DNA of 48,488 nucleotides from Deltaproteobacteria bacterium (lineage in GTDB: Bacteria; Desulfobacterota; WTBG01; CAIYCZ01; CAIRTM01), in the NCBI GenBank assembly GCA_016875025.1, contig VGSH01000010.1:1-48488 (forward strand), in the 5' to 3' direction. Positions 1 to 9,936 of this stretch are shown here, one piece after another. Each line of letters begins with the position of its first letter. Position 1 is the stretch's first letter. Position numbers and translations under genes: made by a program. Under the pieces are notes generated by a model that was given only the letters and a program-made list of their open reading frames with translations, did no database searches and was not told the origin of the DNA.

Positions 1-265
1 CGCACAATTGCTATTTCCCACAACTTGATGACCTGTTGCATGCCGTCTCATGTCAGTTTGATCTGTGGAAATCGAGCAACGGAACGTTGCGTAAATTATG
101 CGCAGTTATTTAAGACGCTGTGTATAAATTATTTTGGACACTACTGGTAGTTATGTGCTCACGGGCCTGTTCAAAACCAATCACCGGAACAGCACGAACA
201 GCCCTGCCGGCCGGGCCTTACTTGCTGCTCCGGTAATGTATAGTGGACCAATCTGACTTGATTTT

Positions 266-766
266 ATGACACCGACAACGCATATAGCATCCGCATGTTT
301 GCTTACCGCGAGTATACTGCATTCCGGGGCCGGCCCTTACACAACCCTTGCCGTGGTAAGTATTGGCGCGCTGGCACTGCACTTTGCGCTTGACTGCATC
401 CCGCACGGATTCATAACCACGCCCTGGACCATTTTTAAAAAAATCGGGCCTGCGTCAGCTGAGCTGCTGCCCGGGCCATTGATACTGGCAGGCGCAATCC
501 TTGCGTTCGGCCATCCTTTTCTTTTTCTGCTTGCCGCCGGCTTCAGCCTGCTGCCTGATGTTTGCTCGACACTCGTCTGGCAGCGCAGCGGCATTGCAGA
601 CCTGTATGCTGTGCGCGCACTGCACAGGCTTCACCGGCTTGTTCACTGGTTTGAAACCGATCATCCCGACGGCAGCGTCACCCACATGTTTCCCAACAGG
701 CCGCTCCTGGCCGCAGAAGCCTGCTGTACCGCGTTGATCCTGGGCGCTTTGTTTGTGTTTCCGTGA
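266..766 (+). CDS. Small polytopic membrane protein, possibly YdjM-like
   Basis: The 166-residue product is strongly hydrophobic, with about four membrane segments broken by short polar loops. His and Asp residues sit near membrane boundaries (HIAS near the N terminus, DCIPHG near residue 63, LPDV near residue 117 and an HRLHRLVHW stretch near residue 150). This resembles the layout of the LexA-regulated YdjM-type membrane hydrolases, but the match is loose. It lies 45 bp upstream of recC on the same strand. A link to DNA repair would suit an SOS-regulated YdjM relative, but I see no LexA box. The start ATG has no clear ribosome-binding site. The function is unknown. Confidence 0.6.
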   Translation: MTPTTHIASACLLTASILHSGAGPYTTLAVVSIGALALHFALDCIPHGFITTPWTIFKKIGPASAELLPGPLILAGAILAFGHPFLFLLAAGFSLLPDVCSTLVWQRSGIADLYAVRALHRLHRLVHWFETDHPDGSVTHMFPNRPLLAAEACCTALILGALFVFP

Positions 767-811
767 GATGCAGGCTTTTACTGACGAACTCTTCATGCAC
801 GGGGAAAGCGC

Positions 812-3800
812 ATGGCCCTTGAGCTGATCTGCAGCAATCGCATGGAGCGCCTGTTCGAGGAACTGGTGCGCGAGCTGCGCCGCCCGTTGCATGATCCTCT
901 TGCGCCTGAGACCGTGATCGTGCACGGTCCGGCCCTGCAGCGCTGGCTGTCGCTGCGGTTAGCGCGCCGGCTGGGCATCTGCGCCAATACGCACTTTGAT
1001 TATCCCAATGCGGTTATATCAGCGCTCCTGCGCCGGGTGTTTCCCGGCCAGCCCGAGACCTCGCCCTTTGAACCGGATATTCTCACCTGGCGGATCATGG
1101 CCCTGCTGGGCGAATGCGTGCGGCTTGATGCGTTTGCGCCGGTTGCAGCCTACATGCAGAAGGCAACCCCGCGCATGGGCTTTCAGCTTGCAAGCCGCAT
1201 TGCCGCGGCATTCGACCAGTACCTCATCTACCGGCCTGACATGATCGCGGCCTGGCAGGCGGGCCGGCTCATAACCGGTGTTCGCCGGGAGGAGGCCTGG
1301 CAGGCTGAGCTGTGGCGCCGGTTGCATGCCGCTGCCGCCGGTCCTCATCGCCTTGAGCTGGCGCGATTGTTTTTCGATGTGCTTGTCTCCCGCCCGGAAG
1401 TCAGGCAGGGGCTTCCTGAGCGTCTGTCCATTTTCGGCATATCCTATCTGCCCCCGTTTCATATGGACTTTTTTGACCGGCTTTCTGCGTACGTGCCGGT
1501 GCGCATGTATGCGCTCAATCCCTGCAGGGAATACTGGGGCGACATCGTGTCTGAAGGCCGCGCTGCCCGGTTGAGCGGTGCGGCCGATCCCGGGGACATG
1601 TATTTTGAGCAGGGCCATGCCCTGCTGGCAGCCTGGGGAGCGCACGGCCGTGAGTTTTTCAGCCGCGCAGCCGAGATGAACCTCCCGGTGCAGGAATGCT
1701 TTGATGAAAGCCTGCCGCAGTCCATGCTCGGCTTCCTGCAGGCCGATATTCTCACACTCATCGACCGCCGGAGCCCTGCAAGCGAGTCGCAGGTGTGCGC
1801 CGTGGACGACCGCAGCGTGCAGGTGCATTGCTGCCACAGCGCCATGCGCGAGCTCGAAGTGCTGCGCGATCAGCTGCTGGATCTTTTCAGCTCACGAGCT
1901 GATCTGAAACCCGATGACGTTCTGGTGCTCACGCCCGACATGCAGCTCTATGCGCCCTGCATTCAGGCCGTGTTCGGCTCACCTGATGGAGTGGATCTGC
2001 CCTTCAGCATTGCCGACCGGCCACTGGGCGCAAGCGCCGGTATGGTGAGCGCCTTTGAGGCCCTGCTGCGCCTGCCCGGCAGCCGCATGCGCGTTTCAGA
2101 TGTGCTGCCGGTGCTGGAATGCCCGGCCGTGCAGCGCTCTTTCGGGTTGACGCTGGAGGACGTGGAAACTCTGCAGGAGTTAATCGTTGATACGCGCATC
2201 TGCTGGGCCCTTGACAAGGCTGACCGCCGGAGGGCCGGTGTGCCGGGTACGCATGAAAACACCTGGCGCTTCGGTCTTGACCGGATGCTGCTGGGATACG
2301 CCATGGATGAAGCTGACGGCATGTTCGAAGGCGTACTGGCCTGTGACGGCATGCAGGGTGACTCCGCCCGGCTGGCCGGGGTCCTGGCGGACATGCTGGA
2401 GCGCCTGGCCATGTTCAGGCAGGCTGCAGCGCAGGAGCGCTCCCTTGCCGGCTGGAGCGAGCTTGTGCAGGGGCTGCTGCGGAGCTTTTTTGACCCGGCC
2501 GAGGAGGACCAGTATGCCTGGGGCCGTCTGCAGCGCTGCGCTGCCCGGCCGGCCCTGCTGCAACAGCAGGCCGGATGCGAGCGGCCGGTTGCCTTTGAGG
2601 TGCTGCGTGAACTGCTTGCGCAGGAGCTGGCGCGCGCGCGGCACCCGGCCGGTTTTTTTTCCGGCTCCGTGACCTTTGCAGAAATGCAGCCCATGCGCGG
2701 AATTCCTTTCCGCGTTATCTGCCTGATCGGCATGAACGACCGCGCGTTTCCGCGGCAGGCATTCCCGCCCGGCTTTAACCTGATAGCACACACGCGCCGC
2801 CCCGGCGACCGCGAGAGCGGCAAGGACGACCGCTACATATTTCTGGAGGCCCTGCTCAGCGCGCGCGATGCGTTCATTGTCACCTATACCGGCCAGAGCC
2901 AGCAGGATAACGCGCATCTTCCGTCCAGCGTGCTTGTCAGCGAACTGCTCGATACGCTGGAACACGCATGCCGCGTTGAAGGCAAAGCGTTGCGAGAGCA
3001 TGTCCTCACCAGGCATTTCCTGCAGGCCTTTCATACCGGGTATTTCACGCCCGGCGCCCGCGCGCAGTCATTTTCAGAGCAGTATTGCGCCTGCGCGCGC
3101 GCAGTGGCAGACGGGCCGTCACCGGCGCAGGATTTTTTTGATCAACCGCTGAGCGCGCTGCCGGGTCCCCTTGCGCTGAGCGCTGATGACCTGGTGCGGT
3201 TTTTTAAAAACCCGTCGGCCTGCCTGCTGCGCGAGCGCCTGAATGTAGAGCTCGATCCCCGGGCCTTCAGCATTAGTGAGCGCGAAAGCTTCCGGCTCGG
3301 CGGTCTTGAGAGCTACTCGCTGGAGCAGGAACTGCTGCGCGATGTGCTGGAGGAGCGCGGGACGGACAGCTCATATGCGCGCTGCGCGGCCCGGGGCATA
3401 CTGCCGCACGGGCCTGCGGGACGGGCTGCCTGGGAGAGTTCTTTGCGATCAGTCACATCGTTTGTGGACGACCTGCGCAGAGCCGGACTGCCGGGTGCTG
3501 CGGGCGACATCCGCCAGCTGGAACTTGTGTTTGATGAGTGCACGCTGAGCACCGCAGTGCGCCTGCAGGCCGACGGCCGGCTTGTGCGCATGCGGTATGC
3601 CGCAAGCAAGCCGCAGGATTTTCTGGGAATCTGGATTGACTACCTCGCTCTGTGTTGTGCATCGGGCGCTCAGGCGCCATCAGCGCTGCTGGCCGGTCTT
3701 GACTCCAAAAAAGGCGGGAAAACCCGGGTGTGGCATTTCGGCCGGGTTGATGACCCGCGCTCCGTGCTGACGGGCCTGCTCGGGCTGTACCGGGAGGGCA

Positions 3801-4054
3801 TGTGCGCTCCGCTTCCCTTTATGCCGCGCACCTCTTTTGCCTATGCCGAGGCCGTATCTGCAGGTAAAACCATGCAGGAGGCGCGCACAGCAGCAGCCCA
3901 AATCCTTGAGCGCAATGATTTTAATACCAGTGAGCTTGATGACGTCTGCTTCGGGCGGTTTTTCGATGAAACCATTGTTGATGCTCCGGATTTTGACCGC
4001 TGCAGCCGCGCAGTGTTCGGTCCGCTGCTTGACCATTGTCAGCACCATGAGTGA
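812..4054 (+). CDS. recC: RecBCD exonuclease V, gamma subunit RecC
   Basis: RecC is the inactivated-helicase subunit of RecBCD. It splits the duplex and recognises Chi during double-strand-break repair. The 1080-residue product is close to the E. coli size of about 1120. Family signatures are readable: the N-terminal segment with HGPALQRWLS, the HCCHSAMRELEVL motif near residue 345 (the equivalent of SCHSPLREVEVL), and VTFAEMQPMRGIPF followed by LIGMNDRAFPR near residue 630. The start ATG follows a GGGGAAAG ribosome-binding site. The gene is first in recC-recB-recD, and recB starts 6 bp after its stop, so the three are almost certainly co-transcribed. Confidence 0.95.
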   Translation: MALELICSNRMERLFEELVRELRRPLHDPLAPETVIVHGPALQRWLSLRLARRLGICANTHFDYPNAVISALLRRVFPGQPETSPFEPDILTWRIMALLGECVRLDAFAPVAAYMQKATPRMGFQLASRIAAAFDQYLIYRPDMIAAWQAGRLITGVRREEAWQAELWRRLHAAAAGPHRLELARLFFDVLVSRPEVRQGLPERLSIFGISYLPPFHMDFFDRLSAYVPVRMYALNPCREYWGDIVSEGRAARLSGAADPGDMYFEQGHALLAAWGAHGREFFSRAAEMNLPVQECFDESLPQSMLGFLQADILTLIDRRSPASESQVCAVDDRSVQVHCCHSAMRELEVLRDQLLDLFSSRADLKPDDVLVLTPDMQLYAPCIQAVFGSPDGVDLPFSIADRPLGASAGMVSAFEALLRLPGSRMRVSDVLPVLECPAVQRSFGLTLEDVETLQELIVDTRICWALDKADRRRAGVPGTHENTWRFGLDRMLLGYAMDEADGMFEGVLACDGMQGDSARLAGVLADMLERLAMFRQAAAQERSLAGWSELVQGLLRSFFDPAEEDQYAWGRLQRCAARPALLQQQAGCERPVAFEVLRELLAQELARARHPAGFFSGSVTFAEMQPMRGIPFRVICLIGMNDRAFPRQAFPPGFNLIAHTRRPGDRESGKDDRYIFLEALLSARDAFIVTYTGQSQQDNAHLPSSVLVSELLDTLEHACRVEGKALREHVLTRHFLQAFHTGYFTPGARAQSFSEQYCACARAVADGPSPAQDFFDQPLSALPGPLALSADDLVRFFKNPSACLLRERLNVELDPRAFSISERESFRLGGLESYSLEQELLRDVLEERGTDSSYARCAARGILPHGPAGRAAWESSLRSVTSFVDDLRRAGLPGAAGDIRQLELVFDECTLSTAVRLQADGRLVRMRYAASKPQDFLGIWIDYLALCCASGAQAPSALLAGLDSKKGGKTRVWHFGRVDDPRSVLTGLLGLYREGMCAPLPFMPRTSFAYAEAVSAGKTMQEARTAAAQILERNDFNTSELDDVCFGRFFDETIVDAPDFDRCSRAVFGPLLDHCQHHE

Positions 4055-4060
4055 GTATGC

Positions 4061-7000
4061 ATGCAGGTTCTTGACAGCAACGACATTGCGCTTACTGGCA
4101 CGCACCTGATCGAGGCCAGCGCCGGAACCGGTAAAACCTATACCATCACCACGCTCGTGCTGCGCCTGCTGGTTGAGGGGGGCCTGCCGATTGACGCCAT
4201 CTGTGTAGTGACGTTTACCGAGGCCGCGACCGCGGAACTGCGCGACCGGATCCGCACGCGGATCAAGTGCGTGCTTGACGGCTTGAGCGGCAGGCCTGCG
4301 CCCGAAGATCCGTTTTTAAGCGAGTGCGCGGTCCTGCCTGCCGGGGATCAGGAGCGCTACAGCCGGCGCCTGCAGCAGGCCCTGTCGCGTTTTGACGAGG
4401 CTGCCATTTACACCATTCATGGATTCTGCCGCCGATTGTTGTGCGATTTTGCCTATGAAAGCGGCATGCAGTTTGACACCGAGCTTGTGACCGCGCAGGA
4501 TCAGCTGGTTCAGGAAACGGTCGATGATTTCTGGCGCCGTAATGCCGCAACTCTTTCGCCGCTGCTGAGCGCCTGGCTGCTGGAGAAAAAGATTGATCCC
4601 GATGCGCTCGCAAAACTGGCCGGAAAGGTCCTGGGCAATCCGCTTATGCACATTGTGCCAGCGGCTGAGCCGGTTGATACGGCCGGACCGGAAAGCTCTT
4701 TCGCGGCCGCATTCCAGGCTGCCGCACGGCTGTGGAGCAGCCATGGCAGCGATGTGAAAAACCTGCTCCTTGCGAGCGAAAGCCTGAACAAAGGCACGTA
4801 CAAATCCGCTTCGATTGAGGCCTGGGTCGAGGAACTCGGCATTTTTTTCAGCGCTCCTGCGCCGTCGGGCCTGCCGCCCGGAGCGCTTGAAAAATTCAGC
4901 GTTGAAACCCTTGAAAAAAAGTGCAAAAAAAACTGCTCAGCGCCGCAACACCCGTTTTTCGAAGTTGCCCGGCAGCTTTGGGCTGCGGCAGAGCATCTGT
5001 GCGCGAGCTACGACGCCCATATTCTGTATCTCAAAACAGCGCTGTGCGCCGGCATCAGAAGCGACATTACCCGCCGCAAGCACGCCGACAATATCCAGTT
5101 TTTCGACGACCTGCTGTTGGGTGTGCATGCAAGCCTGCAGGGCCCGGGCGGGCCGGCTTTCGCGCAGCGGGTGCGCGACCGGTTCAAAGCCGCCCTGATC
5201 GATGAGTTTCAGGACACCGACCAGCTGCAGTATGAAATTTTCAAAAATATCTTTGCGCATCCCGGCTCGGCCCTGTTTTTTATCGGCGATCCCAAACAGG
5301 CTATCTACAGTTTCCGCAGCGCCGACGTGTTCACCTATCTGACGGCAGCGGCCGATGCAGGCACACAACAGACCCTGACGACCAACTGGCGCTCAACTCC
5401 GGGATTGATCCGCGCGCTTGAGCTGCTGTTTTCCCGGCATGCGTCCGCGTTCGTGTTTGACCAGATACCCTTTGTGCCGGTGCAACCGGCAGGCACCGCG
5501 CGTGCTCCGCTCATGATCAGGGGCACAGGCACAGCCCCGCTGCAGGTGCGCCTGCTTGACTGCGGGAAAGAGCGCAACAGTAAAAAAGGTGCCCTGCTTA
5601 CACCGCAGGCCCGGGCAGCGATCTGTGCAGATATGGCACGTGAGATCGCCGTCCTGCTTGACGGAAATGCGACGCTGGATGGCCGTGTGGTTGAGCCCGC
5701 AGATATTGCCGTGCTGGTCAGAACGCACAGCCAGGCGCGCATGGTGCAAACAGCCCTGCGCTCACACGGCATTGCGTGCATCGTTCAAAACAGCGGCAAT
5801 GTGTTCGCATCCCCTGAAGCAGCCGACATGGCCCTGGTGCTCGCAGGTGTTGCGGCCCCGGACAACGCGCGTATGGTGCGCTCGGCGCTTGCAACCCGGC
5901 TTCTGGGCTGCACGGCCGGCCGGCTGCAGGCCCTTGATGCAGACGCCGCGCAATGGATGAGCGAGCTTGAGCGCTTCGTGCGTTTCAACCGGCTGTGGAG
6001 CGCCGGGGGGTTTTCCGCCATGCTGCGAGGGGTGCTGCTGGCATACAATGTGCTGCCCCGGCTCGCGGGCCTGCCGGCAGGCGAGCGCAGCATTACCAAT
6101 GTGCTGCATCTGGCCGAGCTGCTGCAGGAGCGCAGCACCCGGGCCGGATCAGGTATGTGGGAGCTGCAGCGCTGGTTCACCCGCCAGCTCAGCCAGCCGG
6201 AAGAGGACAGCGAAGCCAATCTGCTGCGGCTTGAAAGTGATCGCCGGGCCGTGCGTATCATGACCATGTTCAAGAGCAAGGGCCTTGAATTCGAAATCGT
6301 GTTCTGCCCCTTTACCTGGGGCGGGTCAAAAGTTACCGGAGCAGGATTTGTCTACCATGAGGAACACGGCGTGCGCGCGCTTGATCTGGGCTCCGTCCTG
6401 ATCGAGGAGCACCGCCTGCAGGCTGAAACCGAGGAGCTGGCTGAAAACCTGCGCCTGCTGTATGTGGCCCTGACCCGTGCGCGCAGGCGCTGCTGCCTGT
6501 ACTGGGGTGCGCTGCCCGGCGCCGGCACCTCAGCCCCGGCCTGGCTTCTTCACAACCGCGATATGGCAGGCCCCCCCGTACTTGCCGAGCTTGAGCAGCG
6601 GTTTTTTGAGCTCAGCGACGCTGATATTTTTGAGGAAATGCAGCGGCTGGCTGCGCAGGCTCCCGAATGCATCGAGGTATGCCGCGTGCAGCCGTCAGGT
6701 GCTTCAGGCCCGCTGCCCGCAAAGGAGCTGGCGATGGATCTCGCCTGCCGGACATTTGCGGGCCGTATCCATATGCCCTGGCGCATAACGAGCTTTTCCG
6801 CGCTTGTATCCGGCCGCGCGCATGAGGCCGAGGTGCAGGAGCGCGACAGCGACGCACATGTCAGCGAGCCGCTACAGGCGCCTGCCGCCCCGCACCAGGC
6901 GCCTGTTGTGCCGCCAGGCGCCCATACCGGCACCATGCTGCATGCTGTGCTTGAGCGTTTCACGTTTGCGCGCACCCCCAGCCCCGAGCTTGAAAGCCTT

Positions 7001-7654
7001 GTGGCAGAAACCCTTGCAGCCCATCAGCTCGACCATGCCCTGGCCAGCGCTGTCATCGACATGGTCTGCCGCAGCGCTGTGCAGCCTTTATCGACCCCGT
7101 TCGGCACGTTTTGCCTGGCCGATACCGAGCCTGAGCGCCGCGTGAGCGAAATGGGTTTTCATCTGCCGCTCAAACACACATCCAGCCGCAGCCTGCAGGA
7201 GCTTTTCAGCCGCCGGCGCATCGCGCATGTGCCGGCGGCCTTTGCCGACACGCTCGGCCGCCTGGTGTTTTCCCCGGTGCACGGGTTTTTAAAAGGCTTT
7301 ATCGATCTTGTGTTTGAACACGACGGCCGTTTTTACCTGATCGACTGGAAATCAAACCTGCTGGGCAGCGATCAGGAGAGCTATTGCAGAGAGCGTCTTG
7401 GAGCTGTCATGGCGCGCGATTACTATATCCTGCAGTATCATCTCTATGCCCTGGCCCTGCATGCCTGGCTTGGCTGCCGCATGAGCGGCTATGACTATGA
7501 GAAGCATTTCGGCGGCGTGTTCTACGTTTTTTTGCGCGGGCTGCGCGAAGACAGCGATCCTGACTGCGGCGTGTTTTACGACCGGCCTGAATACGGCTTC
7601 ATGCAGGCCATGGCACAGGCCCTGATCGACACGGGAGAGGCGCATGCGAGCTGA
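4061..7654 (+). CDS. recB: RecBCD exonuclease V, beta subunit RecB (helicase-nuclease)
   Basis: RecB is the 3'-5' UvrD-type helicase and the only nuclease of RecBCD, and it loads RecA after Chi. Visible in the 1197-residue product are the Walker A EASAGTGKT at residues 18-26, the Walker B LIDEFQDTD near 380, the helicase motif YVALTRARRR near 800, and the C-terminal PD-(D/E)XK nuclease core, IDLVFEHDG...YLIDWKSN, near 1085-1105. All expected catalytic residues appear intact. The C terminus overlaps the recD start by 11 bp, implying translational coupling. Confidence 0.96.
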   Translation: MQVLDSNDIALTGTHLIEASAGTGKTYTITTLVLRLLVEGGLPIDAICVVTFTEAATAELRDRIRTRIKCVLDGLSGRPAPEDPFLSECAVLPAGDQERYSRRLQQALSRFDEAAIYTIHGFCRRLLCDFAYESGMQFDTELVTAQDQLVQETVDDFWRRNAATLSPLLSAWLLEKKIDPDALAKLAGKVLGNPLMHIVPAAEPVDTAGPESSFAAAFQAAARLWSSHGSDVKNLLLASESLNKGTYKSASIEAWVEELGIFFSAPAPSGLPPGALEKFSVETLEKKCKKNCSAPQHPFFEVARQLWAAAEHLCASYDAHILYLKTALCAGIRSDITRRKHADNIQFFDDLLLGVHASLQGPGGPAFAQRVRDRFKAALIDEFQDTDQLQYEIFKNIFAHPGSALFFIGDPKQAIYSFRSADVFTYLTAAADAGTQQTLTTNWRSTPGLIRALELLFSRHASAFVFDQIPFVPVQPAGTARAPLMIRGTGTAPLQVRLLDCGKERNSKKGALLTPQARAAICADMAREIAVLLDGNATLDGRVVEPADIAVLVRTHSQARMVQTALRSHGIACIVQNSGNVFASPEAADMALVLAGVAAPDNARMVRSALATRLLGCTAGRLQALDADAAQWMSELERFVRFNRLWSAGGFSAMLRGVLLAYNVLPRLAGLPAGERSITNVLHLAELLQERSTRAGSGMWELQRWFTRQLSQPEEDSEANLLRLESDRRAVRIMTMFKSKGLEFEIVFCPFTWGGSKVTGAGFVYHEEHGVRALDLGSVLIEEHRLQAETEELAENLRLLYVALTRARRRCCLYWGALPGAGTSAPAWLLHNRDMAGPPVLAELEQRFFELSDADIFEEMQRLAAQAPECIEVCRVQPSGASGPLPAKELAMDLACRTFAGRIHMPWRITSFSALVSGRAHEAEVQERDSDAHVSEPLQAPAAPHQAPVVPPGAHTGTMLHAVLERFTFARTPSPELESLVAETLAAHQLDHALASAVIDMVCRSAVQPLSTPFGTFCLADTEPERRVSEMGFHLPLKHTSSRSLQELFSRRRIAHVPAAFADTLGRLVFSPVHGFLKGFIDLVFEHDGRFYLIDWKSNLLGSDQESYCRERLGAVMARDYYILQYHLYALALHAWLGCRMSGYDYEKHFGGVFYVFLRGLREDSDPDCGVFYDRPEYGFMQAMAQALIDTGEAHAS

Positions 7655-9470
7655 CGCACCCGTTACAGCTGCAACACTGTATGAGCGCGGGTATCTGGAG
7701 CCGCTTGATTATTATTTCGCGCGCTCCATAGCGCAGCTTGCCGGCTGCGCGGACGAATCCGTCATGCTGGCGGCAGCTCTTGCAAGCAGGTCTTCGCGCA
7801 TGGGGCATGTATGCCTTGATTTGAACGAAATCGGCGGCTCTCAGCTTGACACGCTCGCGGAAGTTCCGGCTGTATACCCGCAGCCGGATGTGTGGCGCAG
7901 CCTGCTTGAGAATTCCGGATGCGTGGGCGCGCCCGGTGACATACGGCCGCTGATTCTTGACGGGCATGGCCGGCTGTATTTGTACCGCATGTATCGCCGC
8001 GAGCAGCAGGCAGCCGCGCATATCATCGCGCGCTCCGGCCGCACGATCATGGCTGATGCGGAAGCGCTCGCGCACAGCTTTGCGCGCCTGTTTCCGCCGC
8101 AGGCGGATGTGCGGTTGCGCCTGGCAGCCTTCAGTGCGGCTGTTAAGCCCCTGTGCGTTATCTGCGGCGGACCCGGCACGGGCAAGACCACCACGGCAGC
8201 GCGCATCCTGGCCCTGCTGCTTGAGCAGCCGGGTCAGGGTCGTCGCCTTGCCCTGGCCGCACCCACGGGCAAGGCAGCCGAGCGCCTGCAAAGGGCCATT
8301 GCAGGAACGCTTCCCGGGCTCAACACCGCACCTGAGATACGAGAGGCTATTGCCGGCGAAGCCGTGACCCTGCACCGGCTGCTCGGCCTGCATCCCCGGC
8401 GGCCTGATGGGCGCTACACGCAGGGCCGCACGCTGCCGGCCGACATCGTGGTGGTTGATGAAGCCTCCATGGTCGATCTGCCGCTCATGGCCTGCCTGCT
8501 TGAGGCGCTCGCACCTGATGCGCGATTGCTGCTGCTGGGCGATTACAATCAGCTTGCCTCGGTTGCACCCGGCTCAGTGCTGGGTGATGTGTACCGGGCG
8601 GGATCATGCGAGCGCTACAGCGCGGAATTTCTGAGAGGCTTTGCCGCAGCAGGCCAGCGTCTGCCGGATGAGGCCGCGGTTCAGCAGGGCGCGGGCGCAC
8701 TTGTTGACTGTTTGAACGAGCTTACGATCAATTACCGCTTCTCTTCCGAGAGCGGCATAGCCCGGCTCAGCCGTTCTGTAACCTCAGGCGATGCGGACGC
8801 AGCCCTGGCACTTCTTGATCCCGCAGGCGGGGATGACATCGGCTGGAGCGCGCTCCCTGCAGCAGGATCTCTTGCTGCAGCCCTGCATGCAGGAGTGGTT
8901 ACGGGTTTCAGGGAGTATCTTTACTGCACTGATCCGCTTGAAGCGCTTGCGCTCTTTGAGCGGTTCCGGATCATGTGCGCGCTGCGCGAAGGACCCTTCG
9001 GCGTGCAGGCCCTGAACGCGCTTGTTGAAGCAGCGCTTGTTGCTGAAGGGCTGATCGCAAAAACCGGCCCCTGGTATCACGGCCGGCCGATTATGATCAC
9101 GCGCAACAATTACCAGCTGCGGCTCAATAACGGTGATATCGGCATTGCTTTTGCGCGGGAGAAAGGCGAGGCGCTTCGCGTATGCTTCGCGGACGCAGCA
9201 CACGGCCTGCGTGAATTCAGCCCTGATCAGCTCTCAGCCTGTGAAACAGCTTACGCCATAACCGTGCACAAGGCCCAGGGCGCCGAGTTCGACCGCGCGC
9301 TCCTGCTGCTGCCTGATCGCATGAGCCCTCTTCTCACGCGCGAGCTTGTCTATACCGGCCTGACGCGCGTGAGAACGCGCATCGACGTGTGGGCCGACCC
9401 GGCCGTGCTGCGCGCGGCAATCATCAGCAGGATCGAGCGCAGCTCGGGACTGTTTGATGCGCTGAGCTGA
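7644..9470 (+). CDS. recD: RecBCD exonuclease V, alpha subunit RecD (5'-3' helicase)
   Basis: RecD is the SF1B helicase that travels on the 5'-ended strand in RecBCD. The 608-residue product matches the E. coli length. It shows Walker A GGPGTGKTTT near residue 175, Walker B VVVDEASMVD near 270, the LLLGDYNQLASVAPGSVLGD motif near 300, and the C-terminal motif ITVHKAQGAEFD near 540 followed by YTGLTRVRTR. The ATG lies inside the recB end (11-bp overlap). A long palindromic repeat begins 3 bp after the stop and may act as the end of the operon's transcript. Confidence 0.96.
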   Translation: MRADAPVTAATLYERGYLEPLDYYFARSIAQLAGCADESVMLAAALASRSSRMGHVCLDLNEIGGSQLDTLAEVPAVYPQPDVWRSLLENSGCVGAPGDIRPLILDGHGRLYLYRMYRREQQAAAHIIARSGRTIMADAEALAHSFARLFPPQADVRLRLAAFSAAVKPLCVICGGPGTGKTTTAARILALLLEQPGQGRRLALAAPTGKAAERLQRAIAGTLPGLNTAPEIREAIAGEAVTLHRLLGLHPRRPDGRYTQGRTLPADIVVVDEASMVDLPLMACLLEALAPDARLLLLGDYNQLASVAPGSVLGDVYRAGSCERYSAEFLRGFAAAGQRLPDEAAVQQGAGALVDCLNELTINYRFSSESGIARLSRSVTSGDADAALALLDPAGGDDIGWSALPAAGSLAAALHAGVVTGFREYLYCTDPLEALALFERFRIMCALREGPFGVQALNALVEAALVAEGLIAKTGPWYHGRPIMITRNNYQLRLNNGDIGIAFAREKGEALRVCFADAAHGLREFSPDQLSACETAYAITVHKAQGAEFDRALLLLPDRMSPLLTRELVYTGLTRVRTRIDVWADPAVLRAAIISRIERSSGLFDALS

Positions 9471-9472
9471 GT

Positions 9473-9637
9473 CAGGCTGTTGAAAAGCCCCCGTCTGCCG
9501 TTCGACAGGCTCACGGCCCTGAGCATCGCCGAAGGGCTGCGTTGCGCTCGTCATTCGTCACTGCGGCGTACGCAACAGTACGCCTCATTCCTCATGACTT
9601 CGTGCGCCTTGCATACGGGGGGCTTTTAAACAGCCTG
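9473..9637. repeat. Long palindromic dispersed repeat, copy 1
   Basis: This 165-bp element is bounded by inverted arms: CAGGCTGTTGAAAAGCCCCC at the left and GGGGGGCTTTTAAACAGCCTG-type sequence at the right. Its core (TGCGTTGCGCTCGTCAT, GTCACTGCGGCGTACG, AGTACGCCTCATTCCT) is shared with a second copy at 27284-27407. The outer arms differ between copies but remain self-complementary. This copy also carries an extra internal segment with a TTCGACAGGCTCAC motif. It directly follows recD and could fold into a transcript-ending hairpin. A small stem TTTGCCT/AGGCAAA follows at 9638-9659. Confidence 0.8.
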
Positions 9638-9843
9638 TTTGCCTTTGCCGGGAGGCAAAACGGGTAGAAATGGTGCGCATGGAGCACCCTGCAAACTGCA
9701 AAATCCACGCATGCAATCTTCCTTCAAAGCCCTTATTTTTTTGTGTCCCGCCATAGACAATCAGCCCAAACTTCTCGACCGCTATTTAAATTATCAATTC
9801 GCTTATGAAAAAATGTCTGTGATAGAGTGGCCGTCATGTGCTT

Positions 9844-9936
9844 GACCGGTTACGCTGTCTGGTGATGGCCGCGGACTTCAAATCCGTTGGGCGCAACCCG
9901 CACGTTGCGCTGTTCAGTTCGATTCTGAAGCCGGTC
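9844..9936 (+). tRNA. selC: Selenocysteine tRNA (tRNA-Sec, anticodon UCA)
   Basis: The anticodon arm reads CGGA-CTTCAAA-TCCG with anticodon TCA. The D arm has a six-pair stem with a four-base loop (GCTGTC-TGGT-GATGGC), a tRNA-Sec hallmark. The long variable arm forms seven perfect pairs (GCGCAAC/GTTGCGC), and the T arm is TTCAG-TTCGATT-CTGAA. The acceptor ends GACCGGT and GCCGGTC pair with one G-U. CCA is not encoded. I read 12 stacked pairs for acceptor plus T stem rather than the usual 13, so the ends could be off by a base. Short ORFs over it on both strands are artefacts. Its presence implies UGA-decoded selenoproteins elsewhere in the genome. Confidence 0.85.

Noticed and set aside
1963-3034. 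Long minus-strand ORFs inside recC (up to 286 codons)
   Set aside because: Antisense shadows of a high-GC coding region; the plus-strand frame is unmistakably RecC.
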